A stretch of DNA of 48,927 nucleotides from an uncultured Eubacteriales bacterium (GCA_900549645.1 URPD01000009.1:1-48927), one strand, 5' to 3'. Shown: positions 16,550 to 25,497, numbered from the stretch's first letter. A program made the numbers and translations. Notes: generated by a model not told the origin, from the sequence alone.

Positions 16550-18079
16550 TTATTTTGCGCAGGCCCGCTCGAACTCCTCCTGTATATCCTTTTCGGGTTC
16601 GGCAGTGAGCAGACTCACGACAACGATGAACACGCAGGATATTACGAACGCGGGCAGCAACTCGTATATTCCGAACACGCCGCCGAGAGGCGCGATGCAG
16701 TATTTCCACACGAACACCATCGCCGCTCCGGAGAACATGCCCGCGATAGCGCCCCATTTGTTGCAGCGCTTCCAGAACAGTGAGAACAGCATTATCGGGC
16801 CGAAGGTCGCGCCGAAGCCCGCCCACGCGAAGGACACCACGCGGAATATCGAGCTGTTGGGGTCGCTGGCAAAGATGACGCCGAGCACCGCGACGCCGAT
16901 AACGGTGATGCGCGCGATGAGCATGGTCTTTTTGTCGCTCATCTTCACGCCGAAAACGTCGGTGAGTATATTGTGGGTGACGCCGGAAGCAGCGGCAAGG
17001 AGCTGCGCGTCTGCGGTGGACATGGTGGCGGCGAGGATGCCGGCGATTATGACACCTGCGACGATGGCAGCGAGCGCGCCGTGCGTCGAGATGAGCGCCG
17101 CAGTGTTTACGATGAGACTCTCCGCCTCAGACTCTGATGCGGGCATCGCTATCGCCCCGGTCTTGACCATGCCGAAGCCGACAATGCCTATAACGACCGC
17201 AACGCCGAGCGAAATGACGACCCAGACCGTGGCTATGCGGCGGCTGAAATTGAGCTTGTCCTCATCGCCGATGGCCATAAAGTGCAGCAGGATGTGGGGC
17301 ATACCGAAGTAGCCGAGTCCCCAGGCAAGGGTCGAGGCTATCATCAGGGGGCTGTAGCTGCCGGGTGTGTTGGTGAGAATATTCGTGGACGCAGAGAAGC
17401 TGAGGTAGCCGGGTATCTCCTTGGCGTTGGCGATGACGGCGTCCCAGCCGCCGGCAGTGTTGATGCCGAATATGAGCACGACGACAAGCGCTATCGTCAT
17501 AACGATGCCCTGAATAAGGCTCGTGACGGATGCTGCCATGAAGCCGCCGGTCGCGCAGTAGATGACGATGACGGCAGCGCTGATTATCATGGCGGTCATG
17601 TAGTCGAAGCCGAAGAGGCTGTTGAAGAGCTTGCCGCAGGCGGCAAAGCCCGAGGCCGTGTAGGGCACGAAGAAGATTATGACCGTAAGCGCACCCAGAG
17701 TTTCGATGAGCTTGGTATTGTCGCGGAAGCGGCGGGAGAGGAAGTCCGGGACGGTTATCGCGTGGATATTCGCCGAATACCTCCGCAGGCGCTTTGCGAC
17801 GATGAGCCAGTTCAAGTAGGTGCCGAGCGCAAGACCTATCGCCGTCCAGCCCGCCTCAGCGACGCCGCAGAAAAACGCCAGTCCCGGCACGCCCATCAGC
17901 AGATACGCGCTCATGTCCGACGCCTCGGTGCTCATCGCTGTTACGATGGGGCCGAGCTTGCGGCCGCCGAGATAGAAGTCCTCGGAGGTGCTGTTGTTTG
18001 CATATTTGAAGCCTATCGCCAGCATACCCAGCAGATAGACGACCACTGCTGCCAGAATCCAAATCATTGCCGAAGTCAT
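16550..18079 (-). CDS. putP: Sodium/proline symporter
   Basis: A 509-residue member of the sodium:solute symporter family. The N-terminus carries the PutP hallmark DFYLGGRKLGPIVTAMS followed by TEASDMSAYLLMGVPG, with the Asp and Ser/Thr residues of the sodium and proline sites. About 13 hydrophobic helices are visible, including the second sodium-site region MSTADAQLLAAAS near residue 345. The C-terminus is short and acidic (EKDIQEEFERACAK). A GAGGA site lies 8 bases before ATG. It imports proline with Na+ for nutrition or osmoprotection, and it fits with the peptide and ammonium transporters of this window. A close SSS paralogue for another solute cannot be excluded. Confidence 0.88.
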   Translation of the reverse strand: MTSAMIWILAAVVVYLLGMLAIGFKYANNSTSEDFYLGGRKLGPIVTAMSTEASDMSAYLLMGVPGLAFFCGVAEAGWTAIGLALGTYLNWLIVAKRLRRYSANIHAITVPDFLSRRFRDNTKLIETLGALTVIIFFVPYTASGFAACGKLFNSLFGFDYMTAMIISAAVIVIYCATGGFMAASVTSLIQGIVMTIALVVVLIFGINTAGGWDAVIANAKEIPGYLSFSASTNILTNTPGSYSPLMIASTLAWGLGYFGMPHILLHFMAIGDEDKLNFSRRIATVWVVISLGVAVVIGIVGFGMVKTGAIAMPASESEAESLIVNTAALISTHGALAAIVAGVIIAGILAATMSTADAQLLAAASGVTHNILTDVFGVKMSDKKTMLIARITVIGVAVLGVIFASDPNSSIFRVVSFAWAGFGATFGPIMLFSLFWKRCNKWGAIAGMFSGAAMVFVWKYCIAPLGGVFGIYELLPAFVISCVFIVVVSLLTAEPEKDIQEEFERACAK

Positions 18080-18163
18080 AATACATATCCTCGCTTTTCA
18101 TAACATAGTCGGGATTATATATTATTTTTTTCGGAAAACAATATTATTTTCGCAGGTTTTCTC

Positions 18164-18191
18164 TTGATTTTTGCGGTTTTCGGGCTATAAT
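18164..18191 (+). promoter_or_regulatory. Promoter of the LysR-family gene
   Basis: TTGATT (18164-18169) and TATAAT (18186-18191), spacer 16 bases. Confidence 0.6.
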
Positions 18192-18210
18192 ATAAACGTC
18201 TCTAATTTTA

Positions 18211-18236
18211 TTCATATTAAGATGAATTTCTTTCAT
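18211..18236 (+). promoter_or_regulatory. Possible autoregulatory operator of the LysR gene
   Basis: Alternating TTCAT (18211), ATGAA (18222) and TTCAT (18232) give two overlapping dyads in the leader between the -10 box and the start codon. LysR proteins usually bind dyads near their own promoter; assignment here is inference. Confidence 0.35.
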
Positions 18237-18250
18237 ATAAGGAGTTTCCC

Positions 18251-19126
18251 ATGAATCTGGCCAAGTATCAGGCGCTGCTGAGCGTCGTGGAGTCCGGAAG
18301 CCTGACCGCTGCGGCGGCACAGCTGGGGCTGACGCAGTCGGCGGTAAGCCACAGCATAAACAGTCTTGAGGAGGAGCTGGGCTTTGCGGTGATAAAGCGC
18401 AGCCGTGCGGGAGTAAGGCTTACAAATGAGGGTGAGCGTCTGCTGCCTGCGGTAAGGGGACTTCTCAACAGCGCCGAGCAGCTAAATCAGGTGACCGCCT
18501 CGATACGCGGGCTTGACAGCGGGCTTGTGCGCATCGGCGCCTTCACCTCCGTTGCGGTACACTGGCTGCCGGGGGTACTCAAGGAATTTCAGCGCGACTA
18601 TCCCCGGGTCGATTTCCGGCTTCTCAACGGCGACTATCACGATGTTGAGCAGTGGCTGCGCGACGGGAGCATCGACATCGGCTTTGTAAACCTTCCCTCC
18701 CCGCTCGACTGTGAATGTGTCCCTCTGATGGAGGACAGGCTGATGGCTATACTGCCCAAGGACAGCCGCTTTGCAAGCTATCCCAAATTTCCGCTCGTCG
18801 AGTGCGAGACAGAGCCCTTTATAAGCCTTCTGCAAAGCTCCGACCATGACGCACGGCGCGCGCTTGAGGCCGCCGGGGTCACGCCGAACGTCAGGTTTTA
18901 CACCAAGGACGACTACGCTATAATTGCCATGGTCGAGCAGGGGCTCGGCATAAGCATCATGCCGGAGCTGCTTTTGAAGGGCAGGCATGACGATTTGCTC
19001 GTGCTGCCGCTCATCCCGGAGGCAAAGCGCACCATAGGCATTGCCATTGCCGCCGGGGAAAAGGCCGGACCCGCGACCCGCCGCTTTGCGGATTATGTCG
19101 TTAGATACGTCAAGGAACAGGCGTAA
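18251..19126 (+). CDS. LysR-family transcriptional regulator
   Basis: A 291-residue regulator with the usual LysR length. The N-terminal winged helix is residues 1-60 (ALLSVVESGSLTAAAAQLGLTQSAVSHSINSLEEELG), and the effector domain starts at about 90 (VRIGAFTSVAVHWLPGVLKEF). AAGGAG lies about 8 bases before the ATG at 18251. It is divergent from putP with 171 bases between the two starts, so PutP is a plausible target, although LysR proteins also regulate distant genes. The effector is not predictable from sequence. Confidence 0.93.
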   Translation: MNLAKYQALLSVVESGSLTAAAAQLGLTQSAVSHSINSLEEELGFAVIKRSRAGVRLTNEGERLLPAVRGLLNSAEQLNQVTASIRGLDSGLVRIGAFTSVAVHWLPGVLKEFQRDYPRVDFRLLNGDYHDVEQWLRDGSIDIGFVNLPSPLDCECVPLMEDRLMAILPKDSRFASYPKFPLVECETEPFISLLQSSDHDARRALEAAGVTPNVRFYTKDDYAIIAMVEQGLGISIMPELLLKGRHDDLLVLPLIPEAKRTIGIAIAAGEKAGPATRRFADYVVRYVKEQA

Positions 19127-19154
19127 AATTTCTGATTCTATCTTTGTACGACGG

Positions 19155-19215
19155 CTGTCTCTCCCTCTGTCAAAACCTACGGTTTTGCCGCCTCCCTCGT
19201 CAGAGGGAGGCAAGA
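19155..19215. repeat. REP-like structured intergenic repeat
   Basis: Two hairpins in tandem: CAAAACC/GGTTTTG (19171-19187) and GCCTCCCTC/GAGGGAGGC (19190-19211). A partial direct copy CTCCCTCTGTC/CTCCCTCGTCA flanks the first hairpin. Such CTCCCTC-type palindromes occur as interspersed repeats in gut Clostridia (from memory, not checked). Only one copy is seen in this window. Confidence 0.45.
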
Positions 19216-19237
19216 ACGCATCCAAACTATATAACAA

Positions 19238-19271
19238 AATCCCTCCGGAATGTCCGGAGGGATTCGTTTTT
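19238..19271. terminator. Bidirectional terminator between lysR-type and serpin genes
   Basis: An 11-bp stem (19238-19248 with 19254-19264), loop AATGT, followed by CGTTTTTTC on the plus strand and TTTTGTTATAT on the minus strand. It separates two converging genes. Confidence 0.8.
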
Positions 19272-20510
19272 TCATCCGATATCAGTCACGGTGCCGATGA
19301 ACACGGGCGTCATGGTATCGCAGTCGAGGATCATATACAGGAACGGGCGGTTCAGCGTGACATACTTTATCTCTTCTATAAACGCGCTGCCGACGGCAGC
19401 TTCGACCGCCGTCGCGGCTCCGGCCTTCGTCCCCTGCTCGTTCACGGAGACATGGCACTTATGCAGCACCCGACTGACATAGAGCGGCATACCGTCATAG
19501 CTGCCGATGCCGCTGAGGTCGGTGGAATCCGGGTCGAAAAGCTCGGTCACGCCGAGCGCCCTCAGCACGTCCGAAAGCTCCGCGCTGTAAGAGCTGTCAA
19601 ACTTCGGTAGGCTCGCAATCACCGTCGTGCTCTGCGCTCCGGTCAGCATCGCGCGCAGACTCTCGCCGCTGAGGCCGGCGATGTATTCGTTAAGCCCGAC
19701 TCCGCTTTCCGGAAGCAGCGCGGCAAAGGCGTAACGCCCGCCCTGATAATATTTGATGAAGCCTGCGGCGCTGCCGTCGGAGATATAGGTGTGCTCCTCG
19801 GAGTCCATGAAATCGGCTATCCTGTCCTCGCCCGCGGCGTTGGTGAAGCTCCCCTGCTCGACCTGATCGGCGGTATACACCGTCTGCCACTTTGCGTCAA
19901 AGGCGACGGCGTTTATCAGGTACAGCATCGCGTCATCGGGGATCTTGTCCAGTATCCGGTCTATCATCCCGTCGGTGTTCTTCTCCACCCACGAATTGAT
20001 GCTGTCGAGCGTGCCGCCGTCAAACGGTGCGGTGAACACGGCGCTGTCATAGTATCCGGCGTTCTTTTCAATGAACGCATCGTTTATCTTCAGCTTATCG
20101 TCGTCCCTCAGCCACATGGAGCAGGCCGAGCTGAGCTTGCTGCCATCGCTGTCGTCCAGCGTCGCCAGAAACGCCGCCATGTACGCGTTCAGCTCGTCCG
20201 CGCTCATGCCGAACAGGTCTTCAAGCTGGCTGAGGGTTTCGCCCTCGGCGCCGTTTGCGGTCATGGCCAGCGCGCAGAGTATCGAGGTCGGGGAAATCAG
20301 TGTGTCGCCGTCGGATTGACAGCCTTTCAGCAGGCGCAGTGCCAGCTCTGTCACCGCCGTGTTCGCCTCCTCCGTCAGTGCGGCGGGGTCGGCGGCGATC
20401 TTATCGGTGTTTCTGGCCGTGATCTCGCTCACGGCGGGGCTTCCGCAGCCGCCAAGCAGCATCGCCATGGCCAGCAGCAGGCATATTGAAACATAAAACA
20501 TGCTTTTCAT
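19272..20510 (-). CDS. Lipoprotein serpin (serine protease inhibitor family)
   Basis: A 412-residue surface lipoprotein. The signal peptide ends in the lipobox LLGGC (Cys about 22). The rest covers a complete serpin fold: ISPTSILCALAMTANGAEG near the N-terminus, YLINAVAFDAKWQ in the breach region, and the C-terminal LNRPFLYMILD...PVFIGTV. The hinge is NEQGTKAGAATAVEAAVGSA, so the reactive loop is alanine-rich; by counting from the hinge the scissile bond falls around AVG|SA. This would suit an elastase-like target rather than trypsin. P13 Lys and P11 Gly differ from the consensus hinge, so inhibitory activity is uncertain. The ATG at 20510 has AAGGAG 6 bases upstream. It is likely anchored outside and may protect against host or microbial proteases. 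Confidence 0.9.
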   Translation of the reverse strand: MKSMFYVSICLLLAMAMLLGGCGSPAVSEITARNTDKIAADPAALTEEANTAVTELALRLLKGCQSDGDTLISPTSILCALAMTANGAEGETLSQLEDLFGMSADELNAYMAAFLATLDDSDGSKLSSACSMWLRDDDKLKINDAFIEKNAGYYDSAVFTAPFDGGTLDSINSWVEKNTDGMIDRILDKIPDDAMLYLINAVAFDAKWQTVYTADQVEQGSFTNAAGEDRIADFMDSEEHTYISDGSAAGFIKYYQGGRYAFAALLPESGVGLNEYIAGLSGESLRAMLTGAQSTTVIASLPKFDSSYSAELSDVLRALGVTELFDPDSTDLSGIGSYDGMPLYVSRVLHKCHVSVNEQGTKAGAATAVEAAVGSAFIEEIKYVTLNRPFLYMILDCDTMTPVFIGTVTDIG

Positions 20511-20574
20511 CTCTTGCTCCTTTCGGTCGATCTGCTTTTTTTGACGCGCGCCGCATGAAAAGGTTCCCATAAAA

Positions 20575-20608
20575 ATATCGTGAGAAATCTTAAAATTTCT
20601 CACGATAT
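20575..20608 (-). terminator. Terminator after the surface protein gene
   Basis: Perfect 14-bp stem (20575-20588 with 20595-20608), loop CTTAAA, followed by TTTTTAT on the minus strand. It separates the surface protein gene from the serpin gene. Confidence 0.8.
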
Positions 20609-20614
20609 GTAATA

Positions 20615-21802
20615 TCAGTGCCTTCCCTTGTATCCGCCGTGACGTCTGCGGCGTCTGCGGCGGCGTCCGACATCGGATATCAGCTTCACCGCGACAAGGA
20701 TGATTATCAGCGCAACGATACCGATGATTATATATTTGAACATGCCCTCGGTGAGCTGGATGCCCTTGCCCGTGTACTCGACCTCGCGGCTGCCGGTATA
20801 GCCGCAGACGCTGCATGTTCCGCGCTCCTCGCCCGGCTGATCCTTCGTCGCCGCGCGCACCAGCGTCCACTGCATGTCATGCGCGGTCTCGTCGGCCTTC
20901 TCGCCGCAGGCGCACTCGTGCCAGTGGCGCTCCTCGTCAAAGCTCCATTTCTCAGAGAACTCATGCTCATGATTTTCGTCCGCCGGTGCGGGGCTTTCCG
21001 CCGCGTCATCCGGCTTATCGTCCGGTTCCTGACTGGGCTCCGGCTCCGGAGTCGCCGTCGGTGCGGGCGTCGGGGTCGCTTTTGCGGGGTCGGCCTTCAC
21101 GGTTATGACCGCGCCATAGCTCTCGCGGCCTCCGCCGGGATTGCTGAAATACGCCGCTATGCGCCAGCCGTTGAGTTCAAGCGGGATGTTATAGAGGTTC
21201 ATCCTCGTCCCGCCGTCCGCGTCCGTCGTAAGGCCGGGGAACTTTTCGACCGCTTCCTCCATCGTATAGTACGACGTCGCGTCCGGGTTATAGAGCCGCC
21301 AGTTTATCTTCTCATAATACGCGCCGGACGCCGCAAAGGACGCAAAGCCGCCCTCGGTCACGGTCTCGGCCTCAGGGTGCTTATAGATGTCGGGCGTCCA
21401 GATCTGTGGGGCATACTCGCGGCGTAGCGTCACGCTGCTGCCGCTCACGGTGTAATCCACGGCAGAGTTATTCAGATACACACGCGCATCGGACGCAAGC
21501 GAATAGCCCGCGGCAAGCGAGACCACGATCTCGACCGTGTAAGTCTGCGTCCCGAAGGTGCCGCTGAACTGCGAACCGGACGCGTCGTACCACACCAGAC
21601 TCTGCACGGAGCAACCCTCGGTACTGGAGCTGGCGGAGATGTTCCCGGCGGGCATATATGCTATCGGCGTTGTCGGCATGGCGACAAGCAGCTTTTCAAG
21701 AGTCACGTCCGCGCTTGCGCCGACGGGAAACGCCAGACAGATGCAGGCGCACAGGCACAGCGCGAGAAATGCGGTGAGGCGGGTTTTCATGCTTCTGCGC
21801 AT
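20615..21802 (-). CDS. Membrane-anchored surface protein with His/Cys-rich C-terminal domain
   Basis: A 395-residue secreted protein of unknown role. A signal peptide covers residues 1-31 (LTAFLALCLCACICLAFPVGASA). The N-terminal half is beta-rich with Ig-like features and VTEGGFASFAASG. A TPTPAPTATPEPEPSQ linker follows, then a domain with HEHEFSEKW, HWHECACGEKADETAH and CSVCGY, which could bind zinc and is related to repeats seen in clostridial surface proteins. A single helix (about 356-379) and a tail of eight consecutive arginines follow, so the protein is anchored with its tail in the cytoplasm. The start has AAGGAGG 7 bases upstream. It lies upstream of the serpin gene on the same strand, but a terminator separates them. 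Confidence 0.75.
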   Translation of the reverse strand: MRRSMKTRLTAFLALCLCACICLAFPVGASADVTLEKLLVAMPTTPIAYMPAGNISASSSTEGCSVQSLVWYDASGSQFSGTFGTQTYTVEIVVSLAAGYSLASDARVYLNNSAVDYTVSGSSVTLRREYAPQIWTPDIYKHPEAETVTEGGFASFAASGAYYEKINWRLYNPDATSYYTMEEAVEKFPGLTTDADGGTRMNLYNIPLELNGWRIAAYFSNPGGGRESYGAVITVKADPAKATPTPAPTATPEPEPSQEPDDKPDDAAESPAPADENHEHEFSEKWSFDEERHWHECACGEKADETAHDMQWTLVRAATKDQPGEERGTCSVCGYTGSREVEYTGKGIQLTEGMFKYIIIGIVALIIILVAVKLISDVGRRRRRRRRHGGYKGRH

Positions 21803-21916
21803 GTGAATTCCTCCTTTGAGTGGATTTTCTGATATTCATTATATAATTGCATATTTTCCTGGTCAAGGAAATTGTTGAAAAATACATAAATTTCTGGCCG
21901 GTTTTATATTTTTCGT

Positions 21917-21944
21917 TTGCTATCCGCCGCAGTAATGCTATAAT
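21917..21944 (+). promoter_or_regulatory. Promoter of the thiN-mnmG-mnmA operon
   Basis: TTGCTA (21917-21922) and TATAAT (21939-21944), spacer 16 bases. No TPP riboswitch is visible in the 30-base leader before the thiN start. Confidence 0.6.
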
Positions 21945-21977
21945 AAAGTGTTAATTTCTGAATTTGGAGTTGGTTAC

Positions 21978-22598
21978 ATGGCCACATGCTATATATTTGC
22001 CGCGGGAAGCTTCTACGGCCTGACCGAATATCCGTCCGAGGGCGACTTCGTCATCGCGGCGGACGCAGGGCTGAAGCACTGCACCGAGGCGTGGGTCGCG
22101 CCCGACCTGATCCTCGGCGACTTTGACTCTCTCGGCGAAGCGCCGGATGGCAGTAATGTCTTTCAGCTGCCTGTCGAGAAGGACGATACCGACACAATAT
22201 ACGCCATGCGCGTCGGGCTTGAGCGAGGCTATACCGATTTCGTCGTCTACGGCGGAACCGGAGGCAGCCGCGCCGACCACACGATCGCAAATCTTCAGGG
22301 GCTGCTGTTCCTCTCCTCGCACGGGGCGCACTGCCGCATGTACGGCGACGGCGTGGTCTGGAGCGTGCTGCACAACGAGACGATCTCCTTCCCCGCCGGG
22401 TGCAGCGGCACGCTGTCGCTGTTCTGCATGGACGGCGCAACGCGCGGCGTGACCATCCGCGGGCTGAAATACGAGCTGACGGACGCCGAGATACGCTCAG
22501 ACTTCCCCATCGGCGTCAGTAATTCGTTCACAGGGGCGGCGGCAAGCGTCGAGGTGCGGGACGGCACATTGATAATGATACATGATATTTTTGGGTGA
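21978..22598 (+). CDS. thiN: Thiamine pyrophosphokinase
   Basis: Makes thiamine pyrophosphate from thiamine and ATP. The 206-residue length is normal. The catalytic domain has AADAGLKHC, then the metal-binding LILGDFDSLG near residues 47-56 and DTIYAMRVG, followed by GGTGGSRADHTIANL. The C-terminal thiamine-binding beta domain is seen as GATRGVTIRGLKYELTD and the family motif GVSNSF. ATG at 21978 has GGAG about 9 bases upstream; an open frame from 21948 precedes it without a site. The stop is 4 bases before the mnmG start, so the genes are probably co-transcribed. Confidence 0.93.
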   Translation: MATCYIFAAGSFYGLTEYPSEGDFVIAADAGLKHCTEAWVAPDLILGDFDSLGEAPDGSNVFQLPVEKDDTDTIYAMRVGLERGYTDFVVYGGTGGSRADHTIANLQGLLFLSSHGAHCRMYGDGVVWSVLHNETISFPAGCSGTLSLFCMDGATRGVTIRGLKYELTDAEIRSDFPIGVSNSFTGAAASVEVRDGTLIMIHDIFG

Positions 22599-22602
22599 GA
22601 CA

Positions 22603-24474
22603 ATGATAGAGTACAAGGCAGGAAAATGCGATATTGCCGTTATCGGCGCGGGACACGCGGGCATTGAGGCCGCCCTCGCCGCCGCGCGGCTGGGGCTTGA
22701 CACGATATGCTTCACTGTGAACATGGACAGCATCGGCAACATGCCCTGCAACCCCGCCATCGGCGGCACCGGCAAGGGGCATCTTGTCCGCGAGCTGGAC
22801 GCTCTGGGCGGCGAGATGGCGCGCGCGGCGGACAAAGCCTGCATACAGTACCGTATGCTCAACCGCGGCAAGGGGCCGGCGGTGCACTCGCTTCGCGCGC
22901 AGGCCGACCGGCGGCGGTATCAGGAAGTGATGAAGCACACGCTTGAAATGCAGGAGAATCTCCGCGTCAAGCAGGCAGAGGTCATCGATATCGGCGTCGA
23001 GGACGGGCGCGTCCGCTCCGTCACGACGCACACGGGTGCGGTATACGACTGCAAGGCCGTCATAATCGCGTCGGGCACATATCTAGACGGGCGCACGATA
23101 GTCGGCGAGGTTCTGCGCTCATCGGGGCCAGACGGTCTCGCCGCGGCCATCCCTCTGGCGGAGCGGCTGAGGGTGCTGGGGCTTAATATGCGCCGCTTCA
23201 AGACCGGCACTCCGCCGAGGGTGAACGCGCGCACCGTGGACTTTTCAAAGATGGAGCTTCAGCGGGGCGACGAGGAGGTCGAGCCGTTTTCGTTCTCCAC
23301 GGTCGACGCGCCGCGCAACTCCGCCGTGTGCTACCTGACCTACACCAACGAGCGCACACACGAGATAATCCGCGCGAATCTCGACCGCAGTCCGATATAT
23401 TCCGGCGTCATCGAGGGCATCGGCCCGCGCTACTGCCCCAGTATCGAGACGAAGGTGATGACCTTTGCCGGCAAGCCGCGCCATCAGCTCTTCATCGAGC
23501 CGATGGGGCTGAACACCGAGGAGCTGTACATTCAGGGCTTCTCGTCCTCGATGCCCGAAGAGGTGCAGGTCGAGATGCTGCACAGCGTCGCCGGGCTTGA
23601 GCACGCGGAGATGACGCGCTGTGCCTACGCGATAGAATACGACTGCGTCGACCCGACGGAGCTTTATCCGACGCTGGAGACGAAAAAGATATCCGGGCTT
23701 TACGGCGCGGGGCAGTTCAACGGCTCCTCCGGCTACGAGGAGGCGGCGGTGCAGGGCTTCGTCGCGGGAGTGAACGCGGCGCTGAAAATTCTCGGCCGCG
23801 AACCGATGATACTCCGCCGCAGTAACGGATACATCGGCACACTCATAGACGATCTCGTGACCAAGGGCACGAACGAGCCGTACCGTATGATGACCTCGCG
23901 CAGTGAATACCGCCTGCTGCACCGGCAGGACAACGCGGACAAGCGCCTTTCCGGCATCGGCCTGCGCATCGGGCTTGTCTCCGAGGAGCAGTACCGGCGC
24001 GTTCTCGACAAATACGCCGCCGTGGACGCGGAGCTTCACCGCCTTGAAAAGACGCACATCGCGCCCGGCGCGGCGATAAACGCGCTGCTCGCAGCGCGCG
24101 GCACGGCGGAGATATTCACCGGCAGCTCGCTTGCCGATCTCATCCGCCGCCCGCAGATAAGCTACCGCGACCTCGCGGAGTTCGACCCGGATCGCCCGGC
24201 GCTTCCGCGCGCCGTGACGGAGCAGGCGGAGATAAGCCTCAAATACGAGGGCTACATCAAGCGCCAGCTCAAGCAGGTTGAGGAATTCACGCGGATGGAG
24301 AGCCGCCCCCTGCCCGCCGATATCGACTATGACGCGATAAACGGCCTGCGGCTGGAGGCTCGCGAGAAGCTGAAAAAGATCCGGCCTGAGAATTTCGGTC
24401 AGGCAAGCCGCATTTCCGGCGTGTCCCCGGCCGACATCTCGGTGCTGATGATTTACATGGAGGGCGGAAGATGA
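22603..24474 (+). CDS. mnmG: tRNA uridine-5-carboxymethylaminomethyl modification enzyme MnmG (GidA)
   Basis: FAD enzyme that with MnmE adds the carboxymethylaminomethyl group at U34 of tRNAs reading purine-ending codons. The 623 residues match the family. The FAD-binding GAGHAGIEAALAAARLG is at about 15-31, MPCNPAIGGTGKGHLVRELDALGG follows, and the C-terminal helical domain contacts MnmE. The start at 22603 is used because MIEYKAGKCDIAVIGAG fits the family N-terminus; an ATG at 22582 lies inside thiN. The end overlaps mnmA by 4 bases (ATGA). Confidence 0.96.
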   Translation: MIEYKAGKCDIAVIGAGHAGIEAALAAARLGLDTICFTVNMDSIGNMPCNPAIGGTGKGHLVRELDALGGEMARAADKACIQYRMLNRGKGPAVHSLRAQADRRRYQEVMKHTLEMQENLRVKQAEVIDIGVEDGRVRSVTTHTGAVYDCKAVIIASGTYLDGRTIVGEVLRSSGPDGLAAAIPLAERLRVLGLNMRRFKTGTPPRVNARTVDFSKMELQRGDEEVEPFSFSTVDAPRNSAVCYLTYTNERTHEIIRANLDRSPIYSGVIEGIGPRYCPSIETKVMTFAGKPRHQLFIEPMGLNTEELYIQGFSSSMPEEVQVEMLHSVAGLEHAEMTRCAYAIEYDCVDPTELYPTLETKKISGLYGAGQFNGSSGYEEAAVQGFVAGVNAALKILGREPMILRRSNGYIGTLIDDLVTKGTNEPYRMMTSRSEYRLLHRQDNADKRLSGIGLRIGLVSEEQYRRVLDKYAAVDAELHRLEKTHIAPGAAINALLAARGTAEIFTGSSLADLIRRPQISYRDLAEFDPDRPALPRAVTEQAEISLKYEGYIKRQLKQVEEFTRMESRPLPADIDYDAINGLRLEAREKLKKIRPENFGQASRISGVSPADISVLMIYMEGGR

Positions 24475-25466
24475 GCAAAATCGTTCTCGGCTTTTCCGGC
24501 GGAGTGGACTCCGCGGTATCCACCATGCTTCTGAAAAAGGCCGGACACGAGGTGTACGGCCTGTATATAGACAACGCCGACGAGGCCGCGCGGCAATGCG
24601 CGATAGACACGGCAGAATTCATCGGCGTGCCGCTGACGGTGCTGGACGTCAAGGCCGAGCTTGAGCGCAACGTGTGCCGCCCGTTCACGGAGGCATATCT
24701 GCGCGGCGAGACGCCGAACCCCTGCATAATCTGCAACCCCAGCACAAAGTTCAAAAATCTGCTCGCCGAGGCCGGCCGCATCGGCGCGGAGCTTGTCGCC
24801 ACCGGGCACTACGCCCGTACGGAAAACGGCAGGCTTATGAAGGGTATGCCCGCCAACGACCAGAGCTACATGCTCTGCCGCCTCAGCCGCGAACAGGTGC
24901 GCCGCGCGGTGTTCCCGCTCGGCGGCTTCGAGAAGACTCAGGTGCGCGCGCTGGCCGAGGAATTCGGCCTGCCGGTCGCGCACAAGCCGGACAGCATGGA
25001 GATATGCTTCATCCCCGACAAGGACTACATCGGCTGGATTTCGCGCCGCGCGGAGCTGCCGCCGCCGGGTGATTTCATTTTCCGCGGCGAGGTTGTCGGG
25101 CGGCACGAGGGCATACACCGCTACACCGTAGGCCAGCGCCGTCCGGGGCTTATTGACGGGCGCAAGGTCTATATCTCCCGCATCAGCGCCGCGGACAACA
25201 CCATCGAGCTTGCGCTGTGGGAGGATCTGTTTAAAACCGAAGTCCGCGCCAGAGACTTCAACTGGCTCATCGACCGCCCCGCCGAACCGATCCGCGCGAA
25301 CGTCCGCGTGCGGCACACGAAATGGGAAACGCCGCCCTGTACCGTATACCCCGAAGGGGACGGCGTGCGCATAATCTGCGACGAGCCGGTGCGCGCCCCC
25401 GCCGTGGGGCAGTCCGCCGTGCTGTATGACGGCGACTACGTCCTCGGCGGCGGATTTATAAACTAA
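24471..25466 (+). CDS. mnmA: tRNA 2-thiouridylase MnmA
   Basis: ATP-dependent tRNA-U34 thiolase that uses a persulfide sulfur. The PP-loop is FSGGVDSAVS at residues 8-17. The first catalytic Cys is in GETPNPCIICNPSTKF and the second in SMEICFIPD, with TGHYAR between them. The C-terminal beta-barrel is present. At 331 residues it is slightly shorter than E. coli MnmA. It overlaps mnmG by ATGA, so both enzymes that modify the same wobble uridine are translationally coupled. The context makes co-regulated U34 modification likely. Confidence 0.93.
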   Translation: MSKIVLGFSGGVDSAVSTMLLKKAGHEVYGLYIDNADEAARQCAIDTAEFIGVPLTVLDVKAELERNVCRPFTEAYLRGETPNPCIICNPSTKFKNLLAEAGRIGAELVATGHYARTENGRLMKGMPANDQSYMLCRLSREQVRRAVFPLGGFEKTQVRALAEEFGLPVAHKPDSMEICFIPDKDYIGWISRRAELPPPGDFIFRGEVVGRHEGIHRYTVGQRRPGLIDGRKVYISRISAADNTIELALWEDLFKTEVRARDFNWLIDRPAEPIRANVRVRHTKWETPPCTVYPEGDGVRIICDEPVRAPAVGQSAVLYDGDYVLGGGFIN

Positions 25467-25497
25467 GTATCATATTCTAAGCAGTCAGGTGAACTCC

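Noticed and set aside
19130..19270. CRISPR array
   Set aside because: The two CTCCCTC segments are not a repeat-spacer pattern; there is one unit and no cas gene.
21945..21977. TPP riboswitch upstream of thiN
   Set aside because: The leader after the promoter is only about 30 bases, too short for the motif.
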